Below are positions 52,588 through 64,000 of a stretch of DNA of 64,000 bases, in pieces (positions within the stretch are counted from its first letter, which is position 1; each line of letters begins with the position of its first letter). A program made the translations under genes and the position numbers. Under the pieces are notes generated by a model. It ran no database searches. It had not been told where the DNA came from and worked only from the letters and a program-made list of their open reading frames with translations. Source of the DNA: Bacillus pseudomycoides (GTDB lineage: Bacteria; Bacillota; Bacilli; Bacillales; Bacillaceae_G); the NCBI RefSeq assembly GCF_002551005.1, contig NZ_NVOY01000004.1, positions 126,038 to 190,037 of the forward strand. Direction: 5' to 3'.

Positions 52588-53879
52588 CACTTTTCTCCTC
52601 CCTTAAAACGAATCTCAATTGCTCTCGCATGAGCTTGTAACCCTTCTTTTTCCGCTAAATTGACAATATGATGTTGCACCTTTCCAAGAGCCTCTTTTGT
52701 ATAAAATAAAAAGCTCGATTTTTTAATAAAATCATCAACAGATAATGGTGAAAAGAATCTTGCTGTTCCACTTGTTGGTAACACGTGATTCGGACCTGCC
52801 ATATAGTCACCTAACGGCTCCGGCGCATATGGACCTAAAAATATAGAGCCTGCATGTTGAATAGACGAAAGAGCTGTCATCGGTTCTGTTATGTGCAGTT
52901 CTAAATGTTCCGGCGCAATTTCATTTGAAAGCTGAAACGCTTGTTCCAACGACTCTACAACAAGAATTGCTCCGTTTCTGTTAATGGATTCACGAGCTAT
53001 TTCACTTCTCGGTAGGTTCATCAATTGTTTTTCTATTTCCCTATTCACTTCCTTTGCTAATTCCAAACAAGTTGTGATGCAAATAGCAGTTGCTCGTCTG
53101 TCATGCTCTGCTTGTGATAATAAATCAGCCGCAATATATGCCGCATTTCCCGTTTCATCAGCAATAACAACAATTTCAGAAGGACCAGCAATCATATCGA
53201 TATGAACGGATCCAAATACTTCGCGCTTCGCTAATGCAACATATATATTTCCTGGTCCTACAATCTTATCAACACGCGGAATCGATTCCGTTCCGTATGC
53301 TAACGCAGCAATTGCTTGCGCTCCTCCCACTGTATACACCTCATCAACCCCAGCAACTTTTGCGGCTGCTAAAATATGAGGGTCTACTCCTTCACGGTTT
53401 GGCGGTGTTACCATGACAATTTTATTAACGCCCGCAATTTTTGCTGGCAAAACATTCATTAGAACCGATGATGGATATGCTGCCGTTCCCCCTGGTACAT
53501 AGACGCCAACGGTTTGCAGCGGCCTAACAACTTGGCCTCGAATAACCCCTTCTTCCTCTGTATCAATAAACGCCTGTCTTTTTTGTTTTTCGTGGTATGA
53601 AATGATATTATTTTTTGCTTCTTGCAATGCTGCTAAAAATGCTGAGTCGACACGTCTATATGCGAATTCTAATTCTTCTTCCGAAACTTGAAATTGAGCC
53701 GACTCTACTCCATCAAAAGCCTTTGTATACGAAAAAAGAGCTTCATCTTTCTTTTCCTTTACACTTGTAACAATTTTCTTCACATCTTGTTGAATCGTTT
53801 CTTCTACTGTATTTGCTTGTTCGCGAAGTTGTTTCACCTTACATAAAATAGTAGAATAATCCTCATATATAACGTCCAT
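52587..53879 (-). CDS. hisD: histidinol dehydrogenase HisD
   Basis: 430 residues. NAD and zinc motifs: [62 protein letters not shown] and LSQAEHD, with catalytic His in NEIAPEHLE (about 322). Oxidises histidinol to histidine in two steps. Confidence 0.96.
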   Translation of the reverse strand: MDVIYEDYSTILCKVKQLREQANTVEETIQQDVKKIVTSVKEKKDEALFSYTKAFDGVESAQFQVSEEELEFAYRRVDSAFLAALQEAKNNIISYHEKQKRQAFIDTEEEGVIRGQVVRPLQTVGVYVPGGTAAYPSSVLMNVLPAKIAGVNKIVMVTPPNREGVDPHILAAAKVAGVDEVYTVGGAQAIAALAYGTESIPRVDKIVGPGNIYVALAKREVFGSVHIDMIAGPSEIVVIADETGNAAYIAADLLSQAEHDRRATAICITTCLELAKEVNREIEKQLMNLPRSEIARESINRNGAILVVESLEQAFQLSNEIAPEHLELHITEPMTALSSIQHAGSIFLGPYAPEPLGDYMAGPNHVLPTSGTARFFSPLSVDDFIKKSSFLFYTKEALGKVQHHIVNLAEKEGLQAHARAIEIRFKGGEK

Positions 53880-53893
53880 CTTTCCTTCCCCCT

Positions 53894-54529
53894 TTACTTC
53901 TTTTCTGCTACAACATTCTCCACTTTATTTACAATATTGAATATTTCGTCTTTTTTCATTTTTAAAGATGCTTTATTTACAATGAAACGTGCTGAAATAT
54001 CGCAAATTTCTTCGAATACGACTAAGCCGTTTTCTTTCAACGTTTGTCCTGTTTCTACAATATCGACGATTGCATCTGCTAACCCTAACAAAGGAGCAAT
54101 CTCAACAGAACCTTCTATTTTAATAATCTCTACATCTTCTCCCTTCTTACGAAAATATGCAGAAGTAACATTCGGATATTTAGTTGCAATCCTTTTTTTG
54201 TTATAACCGTTTGGATTATAAGACAAAGTGGAAGCAACACAAACTTTACAACAGCCTACTCCCAAGTCAATCATTTCATATATATCATTCTCATATTCAA
54301 GTAAAATATCTTTCCCAACAATACCAATATCAGCTATACCATGCTCGACATATGTTACGACATCAACTGCCTTTACAAGAATAAATGAAATGTTTGAATT
54401 CCTACTTTGAAAGACGAGCTTCCTTCCTTTATCTTTTAGCTCCGAACAATCAATACCAATTCGTTCAAATAGGGGAATTACGTGTTTTTCTAGTCTTCCT
54501 TTCGTTAACGCAATTTGAATGTTACGCAT
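53894..54529 (-). CDS. hisG: ATP phosphoribosyltransferase catalytic subunit HisG (short form)
   Basis: 211 residues from ATG 54529 (GGAG 7 nt upstream), inside the end of hisZ. Short-form HisG without the C-terminal regulatory domain: [40 protein letters not shown], and [24 protein letters not shown]-loop. Needs HisZ for activity, which is encoded just upstream with a 25-nt overlap. Confidence 0.95.
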   Translation of the reverse strand: MRNIQIALTKGRLEKHVIPLFERIGIDCSELKDKGRKLVFQSRNSNISFILVKAVDVVTYVEHGIADIGIVGKDILLEYENDIYEMIDLGVGCCKVCVASTLSYNPNGYNKKRIATKYPNVTSAYFRKKGEDVEIIKIEGSVEIAPLLGLADAIVDIVETGQTLKENGLVVFEEICDISARFIVNKASLKMKKDEIFNIVNKVENVVAEKK

Positions 54530-55767
54530 GAGGATTCTCCTTTTTTCCGCATAATCCATTTCCCTTTCCATATATACTCGACTAACGTATCTCCTGATAC
54601 ATCAATTACCGTCTTTACATCGAGTGTTCTTGCAAATTGAAAAGTATCTTGTAAATTGTCTAACATGGATAGTTCTGCTTTTACACCATCTTTCCTAAAT
54701 AAAGTACGTAATTTCTCTGCTTCTGAAATCATATCTAATGAGTAATATAGAAGAGCGTCGATTTGTTTTTGATATGGTGTTTCCTTCCGTTCTTGTAAAG
54801 TTCGGACAATTTGATTTACTTGTATCGCTAATCCTACTGCAGATAAAGACTCTCCAAAATTCCCAATAAGTTCATCATATCTCCCGCCACTAACAATCTC
54901 TTTCCCAATATCACTTATATATCCCCGAAAGATTACACCCGTGTAATAATGAAGATGTTGAATCATCCCCAAATCAATCGAAATATACCCACCATAACCA
55001 AGACGTTCCATGTTTTCATATATATTTTTGATCCGTGCAATGGCTCGCTTCATCTCTTTACTGACAGCAAGCTTCTCAGCCTCTTCAACCACTTCTAACC
55101 CACCAAATAAACGTGGTAACTTTTGTAATAATCGCACTGTTAAATCCTGCATATCTAATTGCTTTTCTTGGAGAAACTGGGACAAGGCAGCATAATTTTT
55201 ACTCTCAATACATTCTCGCAATGTATATTCATCTTCTTCTCGTAAAGACAACTTTTTCACAATGGACTTATACAGTTCCACTTGACCAATTTCAATTTTA
55301 AATGATTGAATACCTACTGATTGCAAGGCAACAATCGTGCTTACAATACACTCGATTTCTGCACGTATATTATCGATACCGATAATCTCAATTCCAGTTT
55401 GTGTAATTTCATTATATTTTCCTGTTAAAGATTCATTTGCCCTAAAAACATTTCCACTATAGGTTAATTTCAAAGGGGCTTCCATTCTTTTTGTTCCAAT
55501 TACACGTGCCAGCGGGATTGTCATATCAGGTCTAAGAACGAGGATGCGTCCCTCAGAATCAAAAAACTTATACATCTTCTCCTCGTCAATCGGACGATTT
55601 TGAAACGCAAATACATCATAAAACTCAATCATAGGTGTCCGTATTTCTTCGTATCCTCTCTCAATAAATGTACGCCTTAACCTTTGTTCAGTCTCCTCCA
55701 TTAATGTACACTCTTGAAACAGAAAATCTCTCGTTCCGTTTGGATTGGCTCGTTTCCATTTTTTCAT
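54505..55767 (-). CDS. hisZ: ATP phosphoribosyltransferase regulatory subunit HisZ
   Basis: 420 residues from ATG 55767 (GGAG 8 nt upstream). HisRS-like paralogue: class II synthetase core with [10 protein letters not shown], motif 2 [10 protein letters not shown], and [13 protein letters not shown], but no tRNA-synthetase C-terminal domain of the usual kind. Forms the regulatory, histidine-sensing half of HisG. First gene of the his operon behind the leader-peptide attenuator. Confidence 0.93.
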   Translation of the reverse strand: MKKWKRANPNGTRDFLFQECTLMEETEQRLRRTFIERGYEEIRTPMIEFYDVFAFQNRPIDEEKMYKFFDSEGRILVLRPDMTIPLARVIGTKRMEAPLKLTYSGNVFRANESLTGKYNEITQTGIEIIGIDNIRAEIECIVSTIVALQSVGIQSFKIEIGQVELYKSIVKKLSLREEDEYTLRECIESKNYAALSQFLQEKQLDMQDLTVRLLQKLPRLFGGLEVVEEAEKLAVSKEMKRAIARIKNIYENMERLGYGGYISIDLGMIQHLHYYTGVIFRGYISDIGKEIVSGGRYDELIGNFGESLSAVGLAIQVNQIVRTLQERKETPYQKQIDALLYYSLDMISEAEKLRTLFRKDGVKAELSMLDNLQDTFQFARTLDVKTVIDVSGDTLVEYIWKGKWIMRKKGESSCVTFKLR

Positions 55768-55930
55768 CGTCACATCTCCACTTTCTTAACACATGTATTC
55801 AAAAAATCTACAAAGATAACATATTGAACATGATTCTCTTATATATCCCTTTTTCATTTCTTGAACTTCGCTCACTAGCGGTTTCATCTACACCATTACT
55901 CATACATCCATAACATAGCGCTTAGAAAAC

Positions 55931-56040
55931 GAAAAAAGAGCTATGTAGATAAAAATACCTACATAGCTCTTTGGAGAATGTAGGTACAACAGGAATAACC
56001 CTTGTACCTACACGTTTTTTCACGCTAGGTTCAAGGGTTT
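55931..56040 (-). promoter_or_regulatory. his operon transcription attenuator (five RNA segments)
   Basis: On the minus strand, segment 1 (56026-56040) pairs with 2 (55997-56012), 2 with 3 (TGTAGGTACAA / TTGTACCTACA, 55979-55989), 3 with 4 (TACCTACAT / ATGTAGGTA), and 4 with 5 (AAGAGCTATGTAG / CTACATAGCTCTT, 55936-55971) as a terminator with six T residues. 1:2 plus 3:4 permits read-through; 2:3 plus 4:5 terminates. Segment 1 starts at the leader-peptide stop codon, so a ribosome that finishes the peptide would block it. Confidence 0.8.
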
Positions 56041-56089
56041 ACGTATGATGATGTTGTGTAAATAAAATGACTGATTGGAAAGTAAACAT
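56039..56089 (-). CDS. his leader peptide with three consecutive histidines
   Basis: 16 codons, MFTFQSVILFTQHHHT, stop TAA. AAGGGAG lies 8 nt before the ATG at 56089; an in-frame ATG at 56095 is also possible. Three CAT codons stand at positions 13-15, just before the stop codon and the first attenuator segment. It sits between a good promoter and the terminator preceding hisZ. A regulatory peptide is the natural reading; it has not been tested here. Confidence 0.78.
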   Translation of the reverse strand: MFTFQSVILFTQHHHT

Positions 56090-56124
56090 TGTCATTACTC
56101 CCTTTCTCCTCTTAGTTTTAGGTC

Positions 56125-56153
56125 AGTATACTACCAATTAAACTGAAAGTAAA
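56125..56153 (-). promoter_or_regulatory. his operon promoter
   Basis: -35 TTTACT (56148-56153), 17-bp spacer, -10 TATACT (56125-56130) on the minus strand, about 30 nt upstream of the leader peptide. No strong terminator separates it from leuD, so read-through from the leu genes is also possible. Confidence 0.8.
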
Positions 56154-56207
56154 TAATTTTCTTTTAACTCTCAACAAAATGTGGCATTCATTTTGTATTT
56201 CTATCCA

Positions 56208-56786
56208 TTAACAACATATTTTCATTTCATATTCAGTAATCGCATTCTCATACTGAAGTGTAACCCCAATATCATCTAAACCGCTCAGCAATTTTTCTTT
56301 CCACATGCGTTCAATAGAAAAAGAAAAACGATTCTCAGGAGTTATTATTACTTCATTCTCTAAATCTATTTCTATCATCGTCTGCGGAGCTATAGATGCA
56401 AGCTGCTTACGAATTTCCTTTTCCATTACAATCGGAAGAATTCCATTTTTTGTACAATTCATATAAAAAATATCCGCAAAACTTCCCGCAATAATAACCC
56501 GAAATCCATAATCCGCAAGCGCCCACGGGGCATGTTCTCTAGAAGATCCGCAACCGAAGTTTTCTCCTGAAATTAAAATCGTAGCCCCTTTTCGCTCAGG
56601 AGCGTTCAGCGGAAATGCAAGGTTTTCTTGATGGTTATCTAAATAACGCCATTCATCAAACAGAAACTCTCCAAACCCTGTCCTTTCAATACGTTTTAAA
56701 TACTGCTTCGGAATAATTTGATCGGTATCAATATTATCATGCATCAACACCGCAATTTTCCCTTTATGAATATGAAATGGCTTCAT
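56208..56786 (-). CDS. leuD: 3-isopropylmalate dehydratase small subunit LeuD
   Basis: 192 residues. Swivel domain with [34 protein letters not shown] and [13 protein letters not shown]. Together with LeuC isomerises 2- to 3-isopropylmalate. It overlaps the end of leuC by 23 nt. Last gene of the leu part of the cluster. Confidence 0.96.
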   Translation of the reverse strand: MKPFHIHKGKIAVLMHDNIDTDQIIPKQYLKRIERTGFGEFLFDEWRYLDNHQENLAFPLNAPERKGATILISGENFGCGSSREHAPWALADYGFRVIIAGSFADIFYMNCTKNGILPIVMEKEIRKQLASIAPQTMIEIDLENEVIITPENRFSFSIERMWKEKLLSGLDDIGVTLQYENAITEYEMKICC

Positions 56787-58158
56787 CGTAGTTCTCCTTT
56801 CTTACATCAACAAAATAACCATGAATTGCTGCGGCTGCAGCCATAGCCGGGCTAACGAGATGTGTTCTTGCTCCTTTTCCTTGTCTTCCTTCAAAATTCC
56901 GGTTTGAAGTAGAAGCACAATGTTCACCTTTTGGCACTTGATCTGGATTCATACCAAGACACATTGAACACCCAGGTTCTCGCCATTCAAATCCCGCTTC
57001 TTCAAAAATAAGGTGTAATCCTTTTTTCATTGCTGCATCTCTCACTTGTTTTGATCCTGGGACAACAAGAGCTCGCACGCCCGTTTTTACCTTCCTCCCT
57101 CTCACAACCGCAGCAGCAATTTCCAAATCAGACAAGCGGGAATTTGTACAAGAACCGATAAACACGTGTTGAATTGGAATATCCGTTACACGTTGTCCTG
57201 GTTGAAGGCCCATATATGCATAGGCACGTTCATCGTTTTTATCATTTGGTGCTGGAAGTATTTCATCGATACGAAGCCCCATTCCTGGATTAGTACCCCA
57301 CGTCACATACGGCGCCAATTTTTTTACATCAACTGTAAAGACTGTGTCATACACCGCATCTTCATCCGTATATAATTCACGCCAGTTTTCCACTGCTTGT
57401 TCAAACTCTTTCGGCGCATATTGGCGCTCTCTTACATAAGCAAATGTCGTTTCATCCGGAGCAATCATGCCTGCTTTTGCTCCTCCTTCAATCGCCATAT
57501 TACAAAGCGTCATTCGCTCTTCCATTGTCATTTCTTGTACAGCGTCTCCATAGAACTCTATTACATGTCCTGTGCCAATAGACACACCGTATGTAGCAAG
57601 TAAATGTAAAATAATATCTTTTGCATATACACCCTTTGGCAGCGTTCCTTTTAATTCTACTCCCATTGCTTTCGGCTTCCGCTGCCATAATGTTTGAGTC
57701 GCTAATACATGTTCAACCTCACTCGTACCAATCCCAAACGCCAGCGCACCAAACGCTCCATGTGTCGCTGTATGACTATCGCCGCACACAATTGTTTTTC
57801 CAGGTTGTGTTAATCCAAGTTCCGGCCCAATCACATGCACAATTCCTTGTGCTTCATCTCCCATATCCGCTAATCGTACATGGAATTGCTCACAATTATG
57901 ACGAAGCGTATCCATCTGTTGTTTTGCGATTTCATCTGTAATGTTCCATACATCCTTTGTCGGGACATTATGATCCATTGTCGCAAACGTTAAATCTGGA
58001 CGCCGCACAGTTCGATTTGCAAGCCGCAAGCCCTCAAAGGCTTGCGGTGATGTTACTTCATGAATGAGATGAAGATCAATATATAATAAATCCAATCCAT
58101 TCTCATCTGTTGCTACAACATGCCGTTCCCATAGTTTATCTAATAGTGTTTTCCCCAT
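56764..58158 (-). CDS. leuC: 3-isopropylmalate dehydratase large subunit LeuC
   Basis: 464 residues from ATG 58158, which overlaps the leuB stop codon (TAATG) and has GGAGAT upstream. Aconitase family with 4Fe-4S ligands in [13 protein letters not shown] (about 346) and [10 protein letters not shown] (about 406-409), and [18 protein letters not shown] near the substrate site. Confidence 0.96.
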   Translation of the reverse strand: MGKTLLDKLWERHVVATDENGLDLLYIDLHLIHEVTSPQAFEGLRLANRTVRRPDLTFATMDHNVPTKDVWNITDEIAKQQMDTLRHNCEQFHVRLADMGDEAQGIVHVIGPELGLTQPGKTIVCGDSHTATHGAFGALAFGIGTSEVEHVLATQTLWQRKPKAMGVELKGTLPKGVYAKDIILHLLATYGVSIGTGHVIEFYGDAVQEMTMEERMTLCNMAIEGGAKAGMIAPDETTFAYVRERQYAPKEFEQAVENWRELYTDEDAVYDTVFTVDVKKLAPYVTWGTNPGMGLRIDEILPAPNDKNDERAYAYMGLQPGQRVTDIPIQHVFIGSCTNSRLSDLEIAAAVVRGRKVKTGVRALVVPGSKQVRDAAMKKGLHLIFEEAGFEWREPGCSMCLGMNPDQVPKGEHCASTSNRNFEGRQGKGARTHLVSPAMAAAAAIHGYFVDVRKENYDEAISYS

Positions 58159-59222
58159 TATCGCCATCTCCCCACTAGTGCCTGCTCTTCCATCGCTTGT
58201 AATACATACTTTGTAAACGAAGCTGTCGTTTCATTCCCGCCTAAATCTGCAGTACATTTTCCAGAACGAAGAACTGTAGAAATAGCTTCTTCAATTGCTT
58301 CTCCCTCTTTTCTTAACCCAAATGATTGTCCAAGCATCATTGCGACTGAGCGAAGCATAGCGATTGGATTTACTTTATTTTTCCCAGCAATATCTGGCGC
58401 TGACCCATGAATTGGCTCATAAAGAGATGGACCATTCTCTGCATGACTTGCAGACGGTAACATTCCTAATGAACCTGCTAATACAGATGCTTCATCACTT
58501 AAAATATCACCAAATAAATTTTCTGTAACGATAACATCAAATCGCCTTGGATTACGAATGAGTTCCATTGCGGCAGCATCTACTAATAAATGTTCTAGCT
58601 CTACCTCAGGATGACAAGCTGCTACTTCTTCTGTAACTTGTCTCCATAGTTTACTAGATTCTAAAACATTCGCCTTATCAATAGAAGTTACTTTTTTACG
58701 ACGTTTTTTCGCTAATTGAAATGCATAGGAAACAATTCGTTCTACTTCACGTCGATGATAAGTAAGTGTATCTGTTGCCGTTTCTTCTGTCCGCTCTTTC
58801 GGAAACGAAAAATAGATGCCACCTGTTAATTCCCGAACGACAACAAAATCAACTTGCTCCGCTGCTTTTAACGGTGATAAGTGCGCTGTTGCTTCTTCTA
58901 CAGAAACTGGGCGAACGTTCGCGAATACACCTAAGCCTTTTCGCAGAGTTAGAAGCCCTTGTTCAGGACGTTCTTTCGCATGATCCCAATATGGTCCTCC
59001 AACTGCACCTAATAATACCGCGTCACTTGCTAAGCACGCTGTTAATGTGCGGGATGGAAGCGGCTGACCAAATGCATCAATGGCAGCTCCTCCAAACAAT
59101 TCATCTTGTAAATAAAAATGATGCCCGTATAACCTTTCTACCATTTCCAGTACTTGCTTGGCGCTTGCCATAATTTCCGGCCCAACTCCATCACCAGCTA
59201 AACATACAATTCGTTTTTCCAT
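58158..59222 (-). CDS. leuB: 3-isopropylmalate dehydrogenase LeuB
   Basis: 354 residues from ATG 59222 (GGAG 9 nt upstream; an in-frame TTG at 59228 is too close). [16 protein letters not shown] start, catalytic Arg/Tyr in [11 protein letters not shown], Lys in [11 protein letters not shown], metal Asp in [19 protein letters not shown], and [17 protein letters not shown] loop. Oxidises and decarboxylates 3-isopropylmalate. Confidence 0.96.
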   Translation of the reverse strand: MEKRIVCLAGDGVGPEIMASAKQVLEMVERLYGHHFYLQDELFGGAAIDAFGQPLPSRTLTACLASDAVLLGAVGGPYWDHAKERPEQGLLTLRKGLGVFANVRPVSVEEATAHLSPLKAAEQVDFVVVRELTGGIYFSFPKERTEETATDTLTYHRREVERIVSYAFQLAKKRRKKVTSIDKANVLESSKLWRQVTEEVAACHPEVELEHLLVDAAAMELIRNPRRFDVIVTENLFGDILSDEASVLAGSLGMLPSASHAENGPSLYEPIHGSAPDIAGKNKVNPIAMLRSVAMMLGQSFGLRKEGEAIEEAISTVLRSGKCTADLGGNETTASFTKYVLQAMEEQALVGRWR

Positions 59223-59236
59223 CTTCAAGCACTCCT

Positions 59237-60760
59237 TTACGATTTTGTAAGTGATCGTAACGCTTTTAATTTCCCTGCTGCATATACGTAAGCACGGGCC
59301 GAAGCTTCCAGTACATCTTGCGCTACACCAAAACCAGAAATTTGATATCCATCTTCTTTCAATTCAACATGAACATGAGCTAACGCATCTTGTCCTTGCG
59401 TAATGGATTGAATACGATAGTCAGCAAGTTCACATTGTAAATGAAGAATTCTTTGAATTGCATTATAAATGGCTTCAATACTACCTGCTCCAGTCGCAGC
59501 ATCCTCCAGCTCATTCCCCTCAGTATCTTCTAAGCAGACGGTTGCACTTTGAATGCTGTTTGATACAAAATGAACTTGCAACTGTTTAATATCGTATTGT
59601 TGCTTAGCAAATGCAGTTTCCCCTAATACAAGCGCTCGCAGATCTTCTTCTGTAATTTCTTTCTTTCGATCCGCTAACCGTTTAAAAGCACGAAATGCTA
59701 AATCCCTCTCTTCTTCTGTAAAATCATACCCTAACTCTTTCATCTTCTCTGTAAAAGCATGTCGTCCGGAGTGTTTCCCAAGTACAAATTGATTTCGTTC
59801 TTCTCCTACAAGAGAAGGTGAAATAATCTCGTAAGTAGATGCTTCTTTTAAAACTCCATCTTGATGAATACCAGATTCATGGGCAAACGCATTGGCCCCA
59901 ACAATTGCTTTGTTTTTTGGAACAACCATTCCCGTTAATCGACTTACAAGTGTACTCGCCCTTTTAATTTCTTTTAATTGTATGGAAGATGACGCCCCGT
60001 AATAATCATTTCGAATATGGAGTGCAACCGCAACTTCTTCGAGAGCAGCATTACCAGCGCGTTCTCCAATGCCATTAATTGTTCCTTCTACTTGAAGTGC
60101 ACCGCCTTCAATTGCCGCTAATGAGTTGGCTACTGCCATACCAAGATCATCATGACAATGACAAGAGAAAATAGCTTTCTCATAAGATAGAACATGTTCT
60201 TGCAAATATCGGAAAAGAGAATAATATTCTTCTGGATTTGTGTATCCTACTGTATCAGGAATATTAATGACATCCGCCCCGGCGCGAATCGCAACTTCTA
60301 CAACTTCCGCTAAAAAAGAAGAGGTTGTCCGTGTTGCATCTTCTGCAGAAAACTGCACCGCTGGAAATAATGATTTCCCAAGCTTTACTGAGCGATAAAT
60401 TGTATCTAATACTTCATCCTTTGACATACGGAGTTTATATTTCATATGAATATCACTCGTTGCGAGAAAGACATGTAACCGGGGAGATACCCCCCCTTTT
60501 AACGCTTCATACGCTGTATGAATATCACTTTCCTTTGCACGAGCCAGACTCATAACAGAAGCATTTTGAATGGTTTCAGCAATACGCTTCACCGACCTGA
60601 AATCACCTTCGGAAGCGGACGCAAAACCCGCCTCCATCACATGAATACCAAGCCGCTCTAATTGCTTTGCAATTTGTAGTTTTTCTTGTTCATTTAAGTT
60701 TACTCCAGGTGATTGCTCCCCATCGCGAAGCGTTGTATCCATGAACAAAATTTGCTTCAT
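59237..60760 (-). CDS. leuA: 2-isopropylmalate synthase LeuA
   Basis: 507 residues. HMGL-like barrel with [15 protein letters not shown], metal His pair in [34 protein letters not shown]; the C-terminal regulatory LeuA dimer domain (about 385-507) is present, so feedback inhibition by leucine is expected. Directly after ilvC. Confidence 0.96.
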   Translation of the reverse strand: MKQILFMDTTLRDGEQSPGVNLNEQEKLQIAKQLERLGIHVMEAGFASASEGDFRSVKRIAETIQNASVMSLARAKESDIHTAYEALKGGVSPRLHVFLATSDIHMKYKLRMSKDEVLDTIYRSVKLGKSLFPAVQFSAEDATRTTSSFLAEVVEVAIRAGADVINIPDTVGYTNPEEYYSLFRYLQEHVLSYEKAIFSCHCHDDLGMAVANSLAAIEGGALQVEGTINGIGERAGNAALEEVAVALHIRNDYYGASSSIQLKEIKRASTLVSRLTGMVVPKNKAIVGANAFAHESGIHQDGVLKEASTYEIISPSLVGEERNQFVLGKHSGRHAFTEKMKELGYDFTEEERDLAFRAFKRLADRKKEITEEDLRALVLGETAFAKQQYDIKQLQVHFVSNSIQSATVCLEDTEGNELEDAATGAGSIEAIYNAIQRILHLQCELADYRIQSITQGQDALAHVHVELKEDGYQISGFGVAQDVLEASARAYVYAAGKLKALRSLTKS

Positions 60761-60761
60761 A

Positions 60762-61799
<1,038 letters not shown>

Positions 61800-62315
61800 T
61801 TAGTTAATTAACATTACTTGTTGTTTATCTTGCTTTTTCATACTTCTCGTAAAAGCTGTTACTCCTGTTCTTGCAATTTCTTTTAAACCGTATGGACGTA
61901 ACAACTCAATAAGCGCTTCTACTTTTTCTTGCGTTCCTGTTACTTGAACGACGATGGAATCCTTTCCAACATCTATAACAGCAGCGCGAAATGGTTCAAT
62001 TAAGCTATACAATTCCGATCTTGAAGCAATCGATGTAGACACTTTAATGAGTGCAAGTTCTCTTGCAATCATTGCTTCTTCTGTAATATCAGATACTTTT
62101 AATACATCAATTTGTTTATGAAGCTGTTTAATAAGCTGTTCGACTTGCTGGGCATTTTCAACATGAACAACAAATGTCATTCTTGAGATATGGGCCGATT
62201 CTGTATGGCCTACTGAAATACTTTCAATATTAAATTGTCTTCTCGCCATCACACCTGTAATACGATTTAAAACCCCACTTTGATTTCGAACTGTCGCTGT
62301 CACAATCCGTTTCAC
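61800..62315 (-). CDS. ilvN: acetolactate synthase small subunit IlvN
   Basis: 171 residues with a GTG start at 62315 overlapping the ilvB stop. N-terminal ACT domain (TATVRNQSGVLNRITGVMAR, about 5-75) and the C-terminal IlvN domain (about 85-160). Gives valine sensitivity and full activity to IlvB. Confidence 0.95.
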   Translation of the reverse strand: MKRIVTATVRNQSGVLNRITGVMARRQFNIESISVGHTESAHISRMTFVVHVENAQQVEQLIKQLHKQIDVLKVSDITEEAMIARELALIKVSTSIASRSELYSLIEPFRAAVIDVGKDSIVVQVTGTQEKVEALIELLRPYGLKEIARTGVTAFTRSMKKQDKQQVMLIN

Positions 62316-64000
62316 TATTCCACCCCCTCCATTTGATGAACACCTTTTCCTGGAGCAACCATAGGCGTAACTTTTTCAGATTGTAAAACGCGGCAATCAA
62401 TTAGCACCGGTTCTTGTAAATTCATCGCCTCTTTTAATTGTTCTTTTGCTGTTAATGGATGTTCAATCCGGATCCCTTTTATTCCATACGCATGGGCTAA
62501 TATAACAAAGTCTGGTTGACAAGAAAGTACCGAATGCGAATAACGCTGATTATAAAACTCATCTTGCCATTGCCGTACCATTCCAAGTGCTTCATTGTTT
62601 AAAATAAGCACTTTCACAGGAAGGCAATGTTCCTTTAAAACACTTAATTCTTGTAATGTCATTTGAAAGCCGGCATCACCTACAATTGCTACAACGAGTT
62701 CATTCGGCTCGGCAATTTGCGCCCCTATCGCAGCTGGCAAGCCAAACCCCATTGTTCCAAGACCTCCAGATGTGATCCACTTATCAGGTTGTTTTAGTTT
62801 ATAATATTGAGCGGCCCACATTTGATGCTGTCCAACATCCGTCGTTATAATGGCATTTCCATTTGTAACTTCATAAAGCATTTGAATTGCAGCTTGCGGT
62901 TTTAACATTTGTGAATCGTCTTCATAACAAAATGGATAACGATTCTTTCTTTTTTGCAGAAGTTGTAGCCATTCTTTATAATTTTGTTTCTCTCCTTTAC
63001 ACGCTAGCAACGCTTCTAAAGCATGCTTCGCACTGGCTACAATCGGAATTTCTGTTGCAACGTTCTTTCCAATTTCTGCAGGATCAATATCAATATGGGC
63101 TACCGTTGCTTCCTTTGCAAAATACGTTAAATTTCCAGTCAGACGATCATCAAAACGGGCCCCTATATTTATTAACAAATCACATTCATACAAAGCCATA
63201 TTTGCTGCGTAAGAACCGTGCATGCCCCCCATTCCTAAAAACAATGGATCATCTGCTGGAAATCCTCCAAGACCAAGCAATGTATGAACAACTGGAAGAT
63301 GATACATTCGAGCAAATGCGGTTAATTCATTTGCCGCTTTTGCATGCAGTACACCAGCTCCCGCTAAAATAAGTGGTTTCTTTGCCGTTTCAATTGCTTG
63401 CATTAGCTTTGTAATTTGTAATTGATTCGGATGATAATTCGGCTGGTATCCAGGTAAATCCATCTCAACATCGCTACATCGCTCTCCGGTTTCTACAACC
63501 ATATTTTTCGGAAGATCAATGACGACCGGACCTGGTCTACCTGTTGCAGCAATATGAAATGCTTCTTTTATAATTCTTGGTAAATCCGATACATTTCGCA
63601 CTTGATAATTATGTTTTGTGACAGGCATCGTAAGTCCGATAACATCCGCTTCTTGAAAGGCGTCACTCCCTATGAGCGTTGTTGCAACTTGACCAGTAAA
63701 TACGACGAGCGGTAAAGAATCCATCATCGCATCCGCTAAACCAGTAATGACATTTGTCGCTCCCGGCCCGCTTGTAGCAATTACAACACCAGGCTTTCCA
63801 GTAATTCTTGCATACCCTTCTGCCGCATGGATCGCTCCTTGCTCATGCCGAGTTAAAATATGAGGAATTTCACAATCGTAAAGCGCATCATATAGCGGCA
63901 AAACAGCTCCTCCTGGATAACCAAAAATGACTTCTACCTTTTCCTTTCTAAGCGCATGTAACAACAGCTGTGCACCGGTTGCCATTTTCTCTTCCGTTTT
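62315..64000 (-). CDS. ilvB: acetolactate synthase large subunit IlvB (5' end beyond the window)
   Basis: At least 556 residues from an in-frame ATG at 63985, but the reading frame stays open to the window edge (encoding KTEEK before that Met) and no good ribosome site precedes 63985, so the true start probably lies just outside. ThDP enzyme: catalytic Glu in [20 protein letters not shown]/activator site, and ThDP motif [20 protein letters not shown] (about 429-457). Makes acetolactate from pyruvate. First visible gene of the ilv-leu cluster. Confidence 0.95.
   Translation of the reverse strand, partial: KTEEKMATGAQLLLHALRKEKVEVIFGYPGGAVLPLYDALYDCEIPHILTRHEQGAIHAAEGYARITGKPGVVIATSGPGATNVITGLADAMMDSLPLVVFTGQVATTLIGSDAFQEADVIGLTMPVTKHNYQVRNVSDLPRIIKEAFHIAATGRPGPVVIDLPKNMVVETGERCSDVEMDLPGYQPNYHPNQLQITKLMQAIETAKKPLILAGAGVLHAKAANELTAFARMYHLPVVHTLLGLGGFPADDPLFLGMGGMHGSYAANMALYECDLLINIGARFDDRLTGNLTYFAKEATVAHIDIDPAEIGKNVATEIPIVASAKHALEALLACKGEKQNYKEWLQLLQKRKNRYPFCYEDDSQMLKPQAAIQMLYEVTNGNAIITTDVGQHQMWAAQYYKLKQPDKWITSGGLGTMGFGLPAAIGAQIAEPNELVVAIVGDAGFQMTLQELSVLKEHCLPVKVLILNNEALGMVRQWQDEFYNQRYSHSVLSCQPDFVILAHAYGIKGIRIEHPLTAKEQLKEAMNLQEPVLIDCRVLQSEKVTPMVAPGKGVHQMEGVE

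Noticed and set aside
55774-56207. Histidine T-box upstream of hisZ
   Set aside because: I looked for the T-box sequence (GGTGGTACCGCG-like) and found none; the leader peptide and alternating stems explain the region instead.

Overview
This window is low-GC Firmicute chromosome and reads as Bacillus cereus group (B. cereus / thuringiensis / anthracis type). The reasons are the gene content (CotB-type spore coat protein, lia module, split histidine operon with hisZ and a PHP phosphatase, ilv-leu cluster), frequent TTG/GTG starts behind strong AGGAGG sites, T-box, S-box and L-box leaders, and about ten dispersed copies of a roughly 150-bp repeat that looks like the group-specific element bcr1. 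No rRNA, tRNA, CRISPR array, phage or insertion sequence is visible; this is core chromosome with small accessory insertions.

Layout. 1-6 kb: a small regulator-like protein, a lipoprotein with a YVTN propeller and two c-type heme motifs, and a large lipoprotein of unknown function behind a Fur-box promoter. A divergent promoter with a second near-consensus Fur box drives a short non-coding transcript ending in a 17-bp terminator hairpin (FsrA-type candidate). 6-16 kb: CotB-like coat protein, a class A PBP, the DUF47-Pit phosphate pair, a TauE-type permease, and a Crp/Fnr regulator convergent with the flavohaemoprotein Hmp. 16-26 kb: small membrane and lipoprotein genes, a site-2 protease, a methyltransferase, a secreted 5'-nucleotidase, and the lia envelope-stress module (liaI-like, pspA/liaH, liaF, liaS, liaR). 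25-34 kb: transporters under RNA control (an NhaC-family carrier behind a SAM riboswitch, an NSS carrier behind a T-box whose specifier reads UGG/Trp), GltT, and an M23 endopeptidase.

34-41 kb is one sulfate-assimilation and siroheme operon on the minus strand: SAM riboswitch, DUF2292 peptide, cysH, sat, cysC, ferredoxin-type sulfite reductase, DUF3906, sumT, sirB, sirC. The last three genes make the siroheme the reductase needs. 41-48 kb: lysA behind a lysine riboswitch, an LtaS-type synthase, pssA, and a 2-hydroxyacid dehydrogenase. 48-64 kb is an amino-acid supercluster read on the minus strand: ilvB-ilvN-ilvC-leuA-leuB-leuC-leuD followed by hisZ-G-D-B-H-A-F-I-E-J. hisC and ilvD are absent from it, and ilvB runs off the right edge.

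The strongest unexpected signal is upstream of hisZ. A good promoter is followed by a 16-codon open frame with three consecutive His codons, then five mutually exclusive RNA segments ending in an intrinsic terminator. This looks like ribosome-mediated histidine attenuation in a Bacillus, where a T-box or protein regulator would be expected. The second strongest is the Fur-controlled small RNA next to the unknown iron-regulated lipoprotein. Two repeat families (bcr1-like, and a second family of four copies sitting at gene ends) explain most of the long intergenic stretches.
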